From Aliishimia sp963678085 (lineage in GTDB: Bacteria > Pseudomonadota > Alphaproteobacteria > Rhodobacterales > Rhodobacteraceae), in contig OY782680.1 in the NCBI GenBank assembly GCA_963678085.1, positions 1,116,001-1,180,000 on the forward strand: a DNA stretch of 64,000 nt. The letters run 5' to 3'. The translations under genes were made by a program, and so were the position numbers. This document shows, piece after piece, positions 40,856-49,335 of this stretch (positions are counted from its first letter, which is position 1; every line of letters starts with the position of its first letter). The notes beneath the pieces are model-generated. The model was not told where the DNA came from. It did not search any database and saw only the letters and a list, made by a program, of their open reading frames with translations.

Positions 40856-42637
40856 TCAATGGTTATCGCGGGGCAGATCGCGCCCGACCTTTTGGTAGGC
40901 GGTTGCCAGCTCAAGGCAGCCTCCATCGGCCAGCTGGCCCACATGGGTGCGGTAAATCTCTTGCCAGGGGGTCTGGCTTTTGATCTCTGGCGCTTCCCAA
41001 GCATCCATCCGCGCTTGCCACTCTGCCGCATCAACCAGCGCATCCATGGTCGAGTTGTTCAGATCCAGCCGCACCATATCCCCGGTTTGCAAATAGGCCA
41101 GTCCGCCGCCCACCACGCTTTCAGGTGAGGCATTCAGGATTGAGGGGCTTTCGGATGTGCCCGACTGACGCCCATCCCCAACCGTTGGAAGGTGGTTGAT
41201 CCCCTCTTTGATGATCGCATCGGGGGGCTGCATATTGACCACCTCCGCCGAGCCCGGATAGCCGACACAGCCCACACCGCGAATGAACAAGATCGTGCGC
41301 TCATCAATGCCAAGGGCGGCATCATTGATCCGATCATGATAATCTTCGGGCCCTTCAAACACCACCGCGCGCGCCTCGAACACGCCTTCATTGCCGGGAT
41401 CTGACAAAAAGCGCTGGCGGAAATCAGCAGAGATCACAGAGGTTTTCATCAAAGCGCTGTCAAACAGATTGCCCGAGAGCACCTTGAAGCCCGCATTGGC
41501 GCGCAAGGGGGCATCATAGCTGGTGATAACCTCTGGATCCTGGCTGTGCCAGCCGTTCAGATTATCACCCATGCTTTTCCCGGTGGCGGTCATTGCGTTT
41601 CCATGAATACGGCCGGCGCGGGCCAGCTCGCCCATCACCGCCGGAACGCCGCCTGCGCGAAAGAAGCTCTCGCCCAGATAAGCACCGGCGGGCTGCATAT
41701 TGACCATGAGCGGCACATCAAAGCCGATCTCTTCCCAATCCTTCACATTCAGATCAACGCCGATATGACGCGCCACCGCCTGCAGATGGGGCGGGGCGTT
41801 GGTGGACCCGCCAATCGCGGCATTCACCACAATCGCGTTTTCAAAGGCGTGCCGGGTGAGAATGTCCGAGGGTTTGAGATCTTCATAGACCATGGAAACG
41901 ATGCGCTTGCCGGTCTCATAGGCCATAGCCATACGTTCACGAAACGGGGCGGGAATGGCCGAATTGCCGGTCAGCGACATGCCAAGCGCCTCGGCCATAG
42001 CATTCATAGTGCTGGCGGTGCCCATGGTGTTGCAATGGCCTAAGGAGGGGGCGGACGAGCACACACGGGCCATGAATTCCTCGTAATCAATCTCGCCAGC
42101 GGCCAGCAATCGGCGGCTCTCCCAAACGATCATGCCGGAGCCTGCGCGCTTGCCCTTCCACCAACCATCGAGCATCGGCCCGCCATTCAGCGCAATTGCA
42201 GGCAAATCCACGGTGGCCGCGCCCATTAGCATGGCAGGCGTGACTTTATCGCAGCCGGTGGTCAAAACCACACCGTCGAGGGGATAGCCATGCAGAACCT
42301 CCACAAGGCTGAGATATTGCAGGTTGCGATCCAATGCGGCCGTTGGGCGCTTGCCGGTCTCTTGAATCGGATGCACCGGGAATTCCATCGGGATGCCGCC
42401 CGCCTCGCGAATACCGGCCTTGATCCGGTCCATCAAAAACACATGGATCTTGTTACAAGGCGCAAGATCGCTGCCGGTCTGAGCAATGCCAATGATGGGG
42501 CGCTCGCCTTGCAGCTCTTCGCGCGTAAAGGTCGAATTCTGATAGCGCTCCAGATAAAGAGCGGTCATGCCCGGATTATTCGGGTTGTCGAACCATTCTT
42601 GCGAGCGAAACCGCTTATTCGCGCGTGTATCTGCCAT
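40856..42637 (-). CDS. IlvD/Edd-family pentonate (xylonate/arabonate-type) dehydratase
   Basis: The 593-residue iron-sulphur dehydratase has the cluster cysteines in GSDLAPCNKIH, LTTGCDKVTPA and SLGHCNTMGTAST. The N-terminus SQEWFDNPNNPGMTALYLER is typical of the xylonate/arabonate subgroup rather than IlvD or Edd. It removes water from a sugar acid to give a 2-keto-3-deoxy acid. GGAGG precedes ATG 42637. It is divergent from a KDG-type kinase gene, with an operator-like dyad between. Confidence 0.85.
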   Translation of the reverse strand: MADTRANKRFRSQEWFDNPNNPGMTALYLERYQNSTFTREELQGERPIIGIAQTGSDLAPCNKIHVFLMDRIKAGIREAGGIPMEFPVHPIQETGKRPTAALDRNLQYLSLVEVLHGYPLDGVVLTTGCDKVTPAMLMGAATVDLPAIALNGGPMLDGWWKGKRAGSGMIVWESRRLLAAGEIDYEEFMARVCSSAPSLGHCNTMGTASTMNAMAEALGMSLTGNSAIPAPFRERMAMAYETGKRIVSMVYEDLKPSDILTRHAFENAIVVNAAIGGSTNAPPHLQAVARHIGVDLNVKDWEEIGFDVPLMVNMQPAGAYLGESFFRAGGVPAVMGELARAGRIHGNAMTATGKSMGDNLNGWHSQDPEVITSYDAPLRANAGFKVLSGNLFDSALMKTSVISADFRQRFLSDPGNEGVFEARAVVFEGPEDYHDRINDAALGIDERTILFIRGVGCVGYPGSAEVVNMQPPDAIIKEGINHLPTVGDGRQSGTSESPSILNASPESVVGGGLAYLQTGDMVRLDLNNSTMDALVDAAEWQARMDAWEAPEIKSQTPWQEIYRTHVGQLADGGCLELATAYQKVGRDLPRDNH

Positions 42638-42736
42638 CAGAGAGCCCTCCTGTTCCTTATGTTTTTGCCGAGTATGTTCGACGCGCCGCCATTGACATTT
42701 GTTGCGGGCCTCGCCTTGATGACTTGGTATAGCATT

Positions 42737-42752
42737 CTTGCAGTGATGCAAG
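42737..42752. promoter_or_regulatory. Operator-like palindrome between dehydratase and kinase genes
   Basis: CTTGCA (42737-42742) and TGCAAG (42747-42752) form a perfect dyad with a 4-base spacer, midway in the 193-base divergent promoter region. This suits a sugar-responsive GntR- or LacI-type regulator. No regulator gene is adjacent. Confidence 0.42.
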
Positions 42753-42830
42753 CGTCACGCCCAAATACCGCATCAAGGATGAAACGGCTCTTGGAACTCA
42801 CCACATGCTCACATTCTCAGTAGCTGAGCG

Positions 42831-43751
42831 ATGATGAAATCGCTGCTTGCACTGGGGGAAGCGATGGTCGAGCTGGCAGATGCCGGGGATGGTCTTTATC
42901 GGCGCGGCTTTGCAGGCGATACGTTCAACACCGCTTGGTATGCGCGCCAGCTTCTGCCTGCAGATTGGCGCGTCAGCTATGGCAGTTGCATCGGCTCAGA
43001 TGCCATTTCGCAGGAATTTAGTGATTTTGCCAGCTCAGCGGGGATAGACATATCCAGCCTGCGGCAGCTCAAAGATCGCACGCTTGGTCTCTATATGATC
43101 AGCCTGACCGGTTCGGGCGAGCGCCGTTTTGCCTATTGGCGCGATCACTCTGCCGCGCGGCTGCTGGCCGAAGATGCGGATTGGCTCGCCCAGATCACCA
43201 AGGACCGGGATTTCATCTATTTCTCAGGGATCACCCTGGCGATCCTGCAGCCAAACGGGCGCGCGGCGCTTTGTGAAGCGCTACAACAAGCGCGCAGGCA
43301 AGGCACTCGTGTCGCCTTTGATACCAATTTGCGTCCAAGCCTGTGGCAAGACCGCGCCGCGATGCAAGAAGGGATGCAGATGGGGGCAGGGGCTGCGGAT
43401 ATCGTTCTGCCCTCTTTTGATGAGGACAGCTGGCTCTTTGGCGATCGCTCCCCCGATGAGACACTCGCACGGTATCGCAGGTGCGGCGCGACAACCATCG
43501 CCGTCAAAAACGGGGGCAATGCGCTGACGCTCTATAGCGCTGAGGGAAGGCACGAACTGCCCGTCCTTCCCGTTCACAATGTGGTGGATACAACAGCCGC
43601 CGGGGACAGTTTCGCCGCAGGCTTTCTGGCAGGGCTCGCTCGGGGCGATCTGCCAGAGCAGGCCGCGCGCAAAGCGATGGAGCTTGCCGCGAAAGTCATC
43701 CAATCCCGCGGCGCATTGGTGCCTCAGATATTTCAAGGCGCGCGCCCATAA
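42831..43751 (+). CDS. kdgK: 2-keto-3-deoxygluconate kinase-type PfkB sugar kinase
   Basis: The 306-residue PfkB-family kinase begins SLLALGEAMVELAD, has the glycine-rich GFAGDTFNTAWYARQL, and the ATP/catalytic motif VVDTTAAGDSFAAGFLAG with catalytic aspartate. It matches the KdgK branch that phosphorylates 2-keto-3-deoxy-gluconate. Paired divergently with a sugar-acid dehydratase, it should use the dehydratase product or a related 2-keto-3-deoxy acid. The aldolase is not in the window. Confidence 0.83.
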   Translation: MMKSLLALGEAMVELADAGDGLYRRGFAGDTFNTAWYARQLLPADWRVSYGSCIGSDAISQEFSDFASSAGIDISSLRQLKDRTLGLYMISLTGSGERRFAYWRDHSAARLLAEDADWLAQITKDRDFIYFSGITLAILQPNGRAALCEALQQARRQGTRVAFDTNLRPSLWQDRAAMQEGMQMGAGAADIVLPSFDEDSWLFGDRSPDETLARYRRCGATTIAVKNGGNALTLYSAEGRHELPVLPVHNVVDTTAAGDSFAAGFLAGLARGDLPEQAARKAMELAAKVIQSRGALVPQIFQGARP

Positions 43752-43771
43752 ATGAGCGAGGCAGGGGGCAA

Positions 43772-43815
43772 GAGTAGAAAACGACCCGGTTGAGCCAACT
43801 TGATCGTTTTCACGC
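43772..43815. repeat. Dispersed short inverted repeat, family C
   Basis: GTAGAAAACGA near the left edge and TCGTTTTCAC near the right edge form an imperfect dyad with a short middle. The same ends flank the larger inverted-repeat structure at 56823-57033. It may act as a terminator for the kinase gene ending at 43751. Confidence 0.5.
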
Positions 43816-43840
43816 TAAAGCGCTGTTTACTCTGTCCAGG

Positions 43841-44308
43841 TCACTCTGTCCAAGTCACCGTCTCTGAATTGACCAAAACCACGTCATCGCCGTTGCAGCT
43901 ACCGCCACCGGAATAATCGCAATCATCGAACCAGTTGAACGTCGCCGTGCTCACCGCATCGCATGCCTGCCCATTGCGTAGGTTTTTAGACACGATCAAC
44001 GCACCATCCGCCAAAGCCTCGCTCGAGATGTGCCCCGCATCGCAAGGCACATTGCCAAGCTTGATGCTGGCGCGCAGTTTGCGAATGGCTTTGCCAGTGC
44101 GGTTCTCGATGAGATATTGGCAAGAACACGACCCGTCACGCGTCTCAAACATATAAGGCTGAATATAAATCTTTGCCTCGGCAGTTTCAGGCGCGATGGT
44201 TTCAGGCACCGCAGGCGCGGCCGGGGCCGTCTCGCCAGACATCATCATATAATACGCCCCGCCGCCAATAGCCGCCAAGGCAACAACGCCAATAACCAGT
44301 TTATTCAT
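43841..44308 (-). CDS. Unknown membrane-anchored cysteine-containing protein
   Basis: ATG 44308 is preceded by GGAG. The 155-residue product has an N-terminal membrane helix or signal (about 2-22: KLVIGVVALAAIGGGAYYMM) and a proline-rich linker. The periplasmic domain has six cysteines (GSCSCQYLIENRTG, NVPCDAGH, QACDAVST, DDCDYSGGGSCNGDD). No family recognised. It is monocistronic. Confidence 0.65.
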   Translation of the reverse strand: MNKLVIGVVALAAIGGGAYYMMMSGETAPAAPAVPETIAPETAEAKIYIQPYMFETRDGSCSCQYLIENRTGKAIRKLRASIKLGNVPCDAGHISSEALADGALIVSKNLRNGQACDAVSTATFNWFDDCDYSGGGSCNGDDVVLVNSETVTWTE

Positions 44309-44362
44309 GACTTTCACTCCAATGGTTGTTTTTTCCAGTCATGCAAGTAAGTTAGCGTAGAG

Positions 44363-44533
44363 TCAAGCCTTGGCGGAGCCGCCGGTAATAGCCGAAGCAA
44401 CAACACTCAAGGCATGAGCAATAAAATCAGGATCATCCCCCGCCTCTTCTATGCAGGCTTCCAAATACAGCTGAATATCTTCTTCGGTCTTAAGATATTC
44501 AGCTGACTCCCAGCGGGTTGTAAGAATAGTCAT
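44363..44533 (-). pseudogene. Truncated HigA-like antitoxin remnant
   Basis: From ATG 44533 the 56 residues read MTILTTRWESAEYLKTEEDI..., then EAGDDPDFIAHALSVVASA. This matches the N-terminus of probable addiction-module antidote proteins (HigA-like), which normally continue for about 45 residues with a helix-turn-helix. Here the frame ends soon after VASAITGG. No toxin gene is adjacent. A 12-base sequence (GTCAAGCCTTGG) lies at both ends (about 44361 and 44584), suggesting deletion by recombination. Residual function is unlikely. Confidence 0.55.
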
Positions 44534-44601
44534 AGCGGGCTCCAAAATCTGCTTATGCAGCCATGAAAGCAAGGTCGCGCTGTGTCAAGCCTTGGGCCTC
44601 G

Positions 44602-44710
44602 CCCTCTGCTGCGCGCATTCTGACGAACGAAGCAGAGGATGAGACTTTTGATTATCCATCAACACTCCTCGCAAATTTCAAGGCAATCTGAATGGGTCGG
44701 TGAACTAGCC
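44602..44710 (+). repeat. Dispersed intergenic repeat, family A, copy 2 with hairpin
   Basis: The segment includes a hairpin (CCTCTGCT near 44602 with AGCAGAGG near 44631) and then the family A body to 44710. It matches the reverse complement of 56867-56979 in both parts. No gene is seen in it. Confidence 0.75.
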
Positions 44711-44736
44711 TCTCCAAAAACCACCCCCTGAGCCCC

Positions 44737-44794
44737 GCCCCCTTTATTTGGCCAGAAAATACCTTGCGGGGGTGTGGGGGTGCAAAACCCCCAC
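44737..44794 (-). repeat. Dispersed intergenic repeat, family B, copy 1
   Basis: The reverse complement carries GGGGGTTTTGCACCCCCAC, then CCCCGCAAGGTATTTT and GGCCAAAT ahead of a G run. Copies lie at 48841-48900 and 55033-55093 on the plus strand. The first part is a strong hairpin. The rest of 44573-45228 holds no gene I can support. Confidence 0.8.
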
Positions 44795-45228
44795 TCGGAA
44801 ACCAGTCCTTAACCCCGCGCCCGCCCCCCTCACGCAATCTTAACCAATCCCGCGTAGAACTCCTCGCACGAAGCTTCTAAGACGCGCGCTGTCAATGTGG
44901 CTGGAGCACGGGACGTTTGTGGGGTCCTACTAAGATCTCTTTCGTCGCGATGGCGTGGATAGGAAATGATGAGCAAACGCTGTTTCTCCGCTATTGACAC
45001 GCGGTGATCATCGAAGTCTGACGGGCCCGTTCCCTGTCCGAACCTCACTTTTCCAATTATTGATGTGCAACTCCGGTGGAATGGCTCCATGCGGGGCATT
45101 TTGGCGTGCCCGTTGCCCAGCGCTGGGCGAGGGCTCAGCTCGTCGCGCATGCCCCCAGCGGCCGGAAAGCTGGCCGCGCAACCGAGAAACCCTGTGCAAA
45201 TGAGAAAACCGGTGCTATGGGCAAGCCC

Positions 45229-45546
45229 TCATTGCTGGGGTAGGATCGTTACGCTCTGGTGCAGGTTGCCAGTATCTCGGTCAAAGATAAGGATCTCGTC
45301 ATTGCTTGTCACAACAGCATACCAATTGGGCGCGGCGGTGATGGCGATGGGCCTTGCACCGCCTGGCAGGGTAATGGTGTCGGGCAGGGTCAGCTCGGGT
45401 GTTTGGCTCAGCCGCGCCACAAGCAGCACCGCGATCAGCCCAACGCCCAAAATCATAGTTGCGGTCAGAACCGTGACCAGACGACGTAAAAAGCGCAGGT
45501 TCGCCGGCTCTTCGGCGGGCACCTGTTCATCAAGAGGCTCTTGCAT
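45229..45546 (-). CDS. Small single-span membrane protein (DUF6476-like)
   Basis: From ATG 45546 (MQEPLDEQVPAEEPANLRFL) the 105-residue product has one membrane helix (about 22-45: LVTVLTATMILGVGLIAVLLVA). A short beta-rich periplasmic domain with PGGARPIAITAAPNWYAVVT follows. It resembles a small conserved Rhodobacterales protein found next to rluD-type genes. It is head-to-head with the pseudouridine synthase; the starts are 12 bases apart, so the promoters overlap. Confidence 0.75.
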   Translation of the reverse strand: MQEPLDEQVPAEEPANLRFLRRLVTVLTATMILGVGLIAVLLVARLSQTPELTLPDTITLPGGARPIAITAAPNWYAVVTSNDEILIFDRDTGNLHQSVTILPQQ

Positions 45547-45558
45547 TTGTCCACTCTC

Positions 45559-46566
45559 GTGAGTTTCACCATCGGCGCCAATCCGCCCTCTCGGCTCGAT
45601 AAAGCCTTGGCGCGCGATGTACCAGAAGAGTTTGCTCTCTCGCGCACCCGGCTTGCGTCTTTGCTGGGGGCAGGGGAGGTGCGCGTGAATGGGGCGGTGG
45701 CTGTCTCGCCCAAGCAGAGCGTGGCTGAGGGCGATGAGATCACACTCACCCTGCCCGATGCGCAAGAGAGCCATATTTTGCCCGAAGCGATTCCCCTAGA
45801 TATCGTGTTCGAGGATGAGGCGCTGATCGTGGTGAATAAGCCCGCTGGCATGGTGGTGCATCCCGCGCCGGGAACGCCCAATGGCACGCTGGTCAATGCG
45901 CTTTTGGCCCATTGCGGCGATGATCTTAGCGGGGTGGGCGGCGTGGCGCGCCCTGGCATCGTGCACCGCATTGATAAAGAGACATCGGGTCTGTTGGTGG
46001 TGGCGAAAAACGATGCTGCCCATCAAGGCTTGGCAGCACAATTTGCGCTGCATAGCGCGGAGCGTAAGTATCTCGCGCTCTGTTACGGCGTGCCGCAAAT
46101 GGGCGATCCGCGCCTTGCGGGCCTGCGCGGGGTCAGCTTTGAGCCGGGCGGCGTGGTGAAAATCACCTCCGGTCTGGATCGCCACAAAACCGAGCGGCAA
46201 AAGCAAGCGGTTCTGTTTGATGGCGGACGCCATGCGGTGACCCGCGCCCGCCTGCTTGAAACATTCGGAACGCCAGCGGCCCTGGCCCTGGTGCAGTGCC
46301 AGCTTGAAACCGGGCGCACCCATCAAATCCGCGTGCATATGGCCTATGTGGGGCATTCCCTGGTGGGCGATCCAACCTATGGCGGGCGGCGCAAACTGAA
46401 ACACTCCAGCTTTTCGCCCCCCGCAATCGCCGCGGTAGAAGGGTTCTCCCGCCAAGCGCTGCACGCCGCGACTTTGGGCTTTACCCATCCTCTCACGCAG
46501 GAGTGGCTCTCGTTCGAGGCCCCGCTACCCCCAGATTTCGCGGCCCTGCTCAAGAGCTTGAAATAG
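45559..46566 (+). CDS. rluD: RluA-family 23S rRNA pseudouridine synthase (RluD-type)
   Basis: The 335-residue product (from GTG 45559; TTG 45541 also possible) has an N-terminal S4 domain (SRTRLASLLGAGEVRVNG). The catalytic domain carries the active-site motif GIVHRIDKETSGLLVVAK and QLETGRTHQIRVHMAYVGH. It isomerises uridines in 23S rRNA, most likely the RluD sites of helix 69. The length is as expected. It is divergent from a small membrane protein. Confidence 0.88.
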   Translation: MSFTIGANPPSRLDKALARDVPEEFALSRTRLASLLGAGEVRVNGAVAVSPKQSVAEGDEITLTLPDAQESHILPEAIPLDIVFEDEALIVVNKPAGMVVHPAPGTPNGTLVNALLAHCGDDLSGVGGVARPGIVHRIDKETSGLLVVAKNDAAHQGLAAQFALHSAERKYLALCYGVPQMGDPRLAGLRGVSFEPGGVVKITSGLDRHKTERQKQAVLFDGGRHAVTRARLLETFGTPAALALVQCQLETGRTHQIRVHMAYVGHSLVGDPTYGGRRKLKHSSFSPPAIAAVEGFSRQALHAATLGFTHPLTQEWLSFEAPLPPDFAALLKSLK

Positions 46567-46650
46567 TCAAACACCTGTGCGTGAGCGTCCTGTAACGCAT
46601 CTAGCCGTTAACCCGATCGTAACCCATATTGGTTTTAAGAAGCGCGGCCT

Positions 46651-46680
46651 CTTGAAGCGGGTCGATCGCATTCCTATATG
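46651..46680 (+). promoter_or_regulatory. Sigma-32-type promoter of rpoH
   Basis: CTTGAA at 46651-46656 and CTATAT at 46674-46679, with a 17-base spacer, match the alphaproteobacterial RpoH consensus (CTTGAC/A, about 17 bases, CTATAT). It lies 52 bases before the rpoH start and suggests autoregulation during heat or oxidative stress. Confidence 0.6.
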
Positions 46681-46731
46681 CAATGTTAAGGGGTGTTACA
46701 TGCCCCAAAATGACAGGATGAGATATATATT

Positions 46732-47628
46732 ATGGCGACTTACGCAAATCTTCCCGCACCTACACCAGAAGGCGGCCTGAACCGCTATCTGCAGGAGATT
46801 CGCAAATTTCCGATGCTTGAGCCCGAAGAAGAATATATGCTCGCCAAGCGCTGGGTCGAAGAGCAAGACACGCAAGCGGCCCATAAAATGGTGACATCGC
46901 ATCTACGGCTCGCGGCGAAAATTGCGATGGGCTATCGCGGCTACGGGCTGCCTCAGGCGGAGGTGATCTCGGAAGCCAATGTTGGCCTGATGCAGGCGGT
47001 GAAACGCTTTGACCCTGAAAAGGGCTTTCGCCTCGCAACCTATGCAATGTGGTGGATCCGCGCCTCCATTCAGGAATATATCCTGCGCTCTTGGAGCTTG
47101 GTGAAATTGGGCACCACAAGCGCACAGAAAAAGCTGTTCTTCAACCTGCGCAAAGCCAAAGCGAAAATCGGCGCGCTGGAAGAGGGCGATCTGCGCCCTG
47201 AAAATGTTGCGCAAATCGCCACCGAACTGGGCGTGACCGAGGATGAGGTGATCTCGATGAACCGGCGCATGTCGGGCGGAGATGCGTCCCTGAATGCCCA
47301 AGTCGGAACCGAGGGCGAGGGGTCCATGCAATGGCAGGATTGGCTCGAAGATGAAGATGCCGACCAAGCCGCCGATTACGAGGCCCGCGATGAGCTTTCC
47401 GCCCGGCGCGAGCTGCTGGCCCAAGCGCTTTTGGTGCTTAATGAGCGGGAAAAAGATATCTTGACCCAGCGCCGCCTCGCCGATGCCCCGGTCACACTAG
47501 AGGAGCTGTCGGGCCAATATAACGTCAGCCGCGAGCGCATCCGCCAAATCGAAGTGCGCGCGTTCGAAAAACTACAAAACAAAATGCGCGACCTCGCCGC
47601 AGAAAAAGGCATGCTGGCCCCCGCTTAA
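46732..47628 (+). CDS. rpoH: Heat-shock sigma factor RpoH
   Basis: The 298-residue sigma-70 family protein has region 2 (HLRLAAKIAMGYRGYGLPQAEVISEANVGLMQAVKRFDP, shortened: AKIAMGYRGYGLP; ATYAMWWIRASIQEYILRSW). The RpoH box follows (AQKKLFFNLRKAK), and region 4 has an intact helix-turn-helix (NVSRERIRQIEVRAFEKL). It directs RNA polymerase to heat-shock genes; hsp20 at 54374 has a matching promoter. A G+C-rich dyad spans its stop (47613-47638). Confidence 0.95.
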   Translation: MATYANLPAPTPEGGLNRYLQEIRKFPMLEPEEEYMLAKRWVEEQDTQAAHKMVTSHLRLAAKIAMGYRGYGLPQAEVISEANVGLMQAVKRFDPEKGFRLATYAMWWIRASIQEYILRSWSLVKLGTTSAQKKLFFNLRKAKAKIGALEEGDLRPENVAQIATELGVTEDEVISMNRRMSGGDASLNAQVGTEGEGSMQWQDWLEDEDADQAADYEARDELSARRELLAQALLVLNEREKDILTQRRLADAPVTLEELSGQYNVSRERIRQIEVRAFEKLQNKMRDLAAEKGMLAPA

Positions 47629-47737
47629 AAGGGCCAGCGACCGCTCAGAGCCTGCATGGGAAATAGGCCTACTATAGCGCAGGCAGTTAAAAGTGATACG
47701 CGGTTTTAACGCCCGCCTGCGCGACAAATCAAAGGGG

Positions 47738-47790
47738 TATAGCCAAAGCCGACGCTAAAAATTAGATCAAAACAAGACGCTTTGGCTATA
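47738..47790. repeat. Perfect 12-base inverted repeat in a gene-free stretch
   Basis: TATAGCCAAAGC (47738-47749) recurs as GCTTTGGCTATA (47779-47790) around 29 A+T-rich bases. It could be the remnant of a small mobile element or a regulatory dyad. No gene is seen between 47629 and 47932. Confidence 0.5.
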
Positions 47791-47932
47791 GATTGCCACA
47801 CTCAAAGGCCCGCTGTGCTGAACAAATCCGCCGTTCTCTGCGGGGGTGAGAATGCCGTTTCATCCGCAGTGCAGATGTTCAACGCTATGAACATTGAGCA
47901 TTTCTGTGATGCGAATGACCGACGGGCGGCGG

Positions 47933-48640
47933 CTAGTTCGGTGGCGGGTCGAAGAGGAGACTTTCGACATCCGAATTCGCCAGCGCGTCGGTGAACCGCA
48001 GCCGGTATTCCGGATAGGCCCCAAATTCTCGTATCAAGGGAAGACGATCCTTCAGCGAACGCTTGGACGAATCCCACTCTGCCACTGCCTTTCGCAGCGC
48101 ATCGTCAGCCGGACCCAGGGCGATGAAATCAGCCATGCCTTCGCGAATCGGTAGGGGCAGGAGAAAGTAGCGCATGGATCCCAAGCGCTCAATCTGGATT
48201 ACATGGGTCAATTCGTGCAGTGCATAATAGCGCAATGTTCGGGGCGCTTTAATCACCCGGTTGCCTTTAAGCAGTCGGTCATCCTCAAAGTTCGCGCCTG
48301 ACAAAAACACATTGCCGTTTGCAATAACGGCATAGACCACGCCGCCTGCTTGCGGGACAGGGGCGAAAAACAACCTGTCACGCCAGCCCCCGCCGGTGAT
48401 CCAAATATCATACGGCCCTGCGCCAGGCGGGAGCGGTCCAGCATCCAGTTCGCTCATGACCGAAGCAGCCCATTGATCAATGTTTTCGGGCAGAGGGATG
48501 GCTGCATGGATGCGCAAACGATCTGTTCCACCAGAATAGGCGAAGGCCCAACCCGGCCACGCGACCGAGGCTGCAAGGCCAAAGCTCAACGCCACGAGGA
48601 CGGCGGCCAGAACTCCTATGCGTCTTAACCAGCGGCTCAT
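47933..48640 (-). CDS. Membrane-anchored HExxH-type zinc peptidase-like protein
   Basis: From ATG 48640 (MSRWLRRIGVLAAVLVALSF) the 235-residue product has an N-terminal membrane helix or signal. The extracytoplasmic domain carries HELTHVIQIERLG and, about 20 residues on, IREGMADFIALG. The HELTH site plus the downstream EGMAD glutamate is the layout of gluzincin metallopeptidases. It would act in the periplasm. No family name or substrate is evident. It is monocistronic. Confidence 0.68.
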   Translation of the reverse strand: MSRWLRRIGVLAAVLVALSFGLAASVAWPGWAFAYSGGTDRLRIHAAIPLPENIDQWAASVMSELDAGPLPPGAGPYDIWITGGGWRDRLFFAPVPQAGGVVYAVIANGNVFLSGANFEDDRLLKGNRVIKAPRTLRYYALHELTHVIQIERLGSMRYFLLPLPIREGMADFIALGPADDALRKAVAEWDSSKRSLKDRLPLIREFGAYPEYRLRFTDALANSDVESLLFDPPPN

Positions 48641-48840
48641 ACAATGAAGGTAGTGAGGAGAGGCCGGAATGTAAATACCGATGGCTTTGCCGCAGCAGAA
48701 ACGTATCAATCATACTCGGCCAAGAACCCGATTAGTCGCATCGCAGTGACCTTTGCTGAGGCTGCGCTTCTGCTTTCGTGACCTGATTTGCCATAGCCTC
48801 CAGCTTTGCATCCGGTGGGGGGCAAGAGGCGCGAGTCAGC

Positions 48841-48900
48841 GGTGGGGGTTTTGCACCCCCACACCCCCGCAAGGTATTTTTAGCCAAATGAAGGGGGCGC
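48841..48900 (+). repeat. Dispersed intergenic repeat, family B, copy 2
   Basis: This has the same order as the other copies: GGGGGTTTTGCACCCCCAC hairpin, CCCCGCAAGGTATTTT, AGCCAAATGAAGGGGG. It lies just past the end of the EVE-domain gene (48922, minus strand), where it could act as a terminator. Confidence 0.82.
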
Positions 48901-48921
48901 GTTTGGTGGGAGTGCGAGGAT

Positions 48922-49335
48922 CTATGTGTTTGCCATGTCTAGCACGATGTTCCATTCTGTCTCGCGTACCGGTTGCACGCTGAGGCGCGCGCTCTTCACC
49001 AGCGCCATTTCTGCCAGCTCTGGCCTTTCTTTGATCTCAGCCAGCGTTACCGGGCGGGGCAGGTCGCGCAGGGCTTTGATATCGACGCAGTCCCAGCGCG
49101 CATCATCACTGGTGCTATCTGGATGGGCCTTGGCGATCACCTCCACAATCCCGACAATCTGCTTGTCTTTTTGCGAGTGATAAAAGAAGCCGCGATCGCC
49201 CAGCTCCATTTCTCGCATGAAATTCCGCGCCTGATAATTGCGCACCCCATCCCATTCCTCGCCCGCTGCGCCTTTGGCTTTTTGCTGCTCCCAGCTCCAG
49301 CTTGAGGGTTCGGATTTGAAAAGCCAATAGCGCAT
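48922..49335 (-). CDS. EVE-domain protein
   Basis: The 137-residue product is a single EVE domain of the PUA-like superfamily: YWLFKSEPSSWSWEQ, WDGVRNYQARNFMREM, GDRGFFYHSQKDKQIVGIVEV. EVE domains bind modified bases in nucleic acids; the biological role of the stand-alone protein is unknown. Its ATG overlaps the gpsA stop (TAATG at 49335), with GGAGG just before, so it is co-translated with gpsA. Confidence 0.9.
   Translation of the reverse strand: MRYWLFKSEPSSWSWEQQKAKGAAGEEWDGVRNYQARNFMREMELGDRGFFYHSQKDKQIVGIVEVIAKAHPDSTSDDARWDCVDIKALRDLPRPVTLAEIKERPELAEMALVKSARLSVQPVRETEWNIVLDMANT

Noticed and set aside
44830..45150. Minus-strand frame of 106 codons
   Set aside because: No family, atypical composition, and it lies in a repeat-rich gene-free region.
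47613..47638. Terminator over the rpoH stop codon
   Set aside because: The 8-base stem is perfect but spans the stop codon and has no U run.
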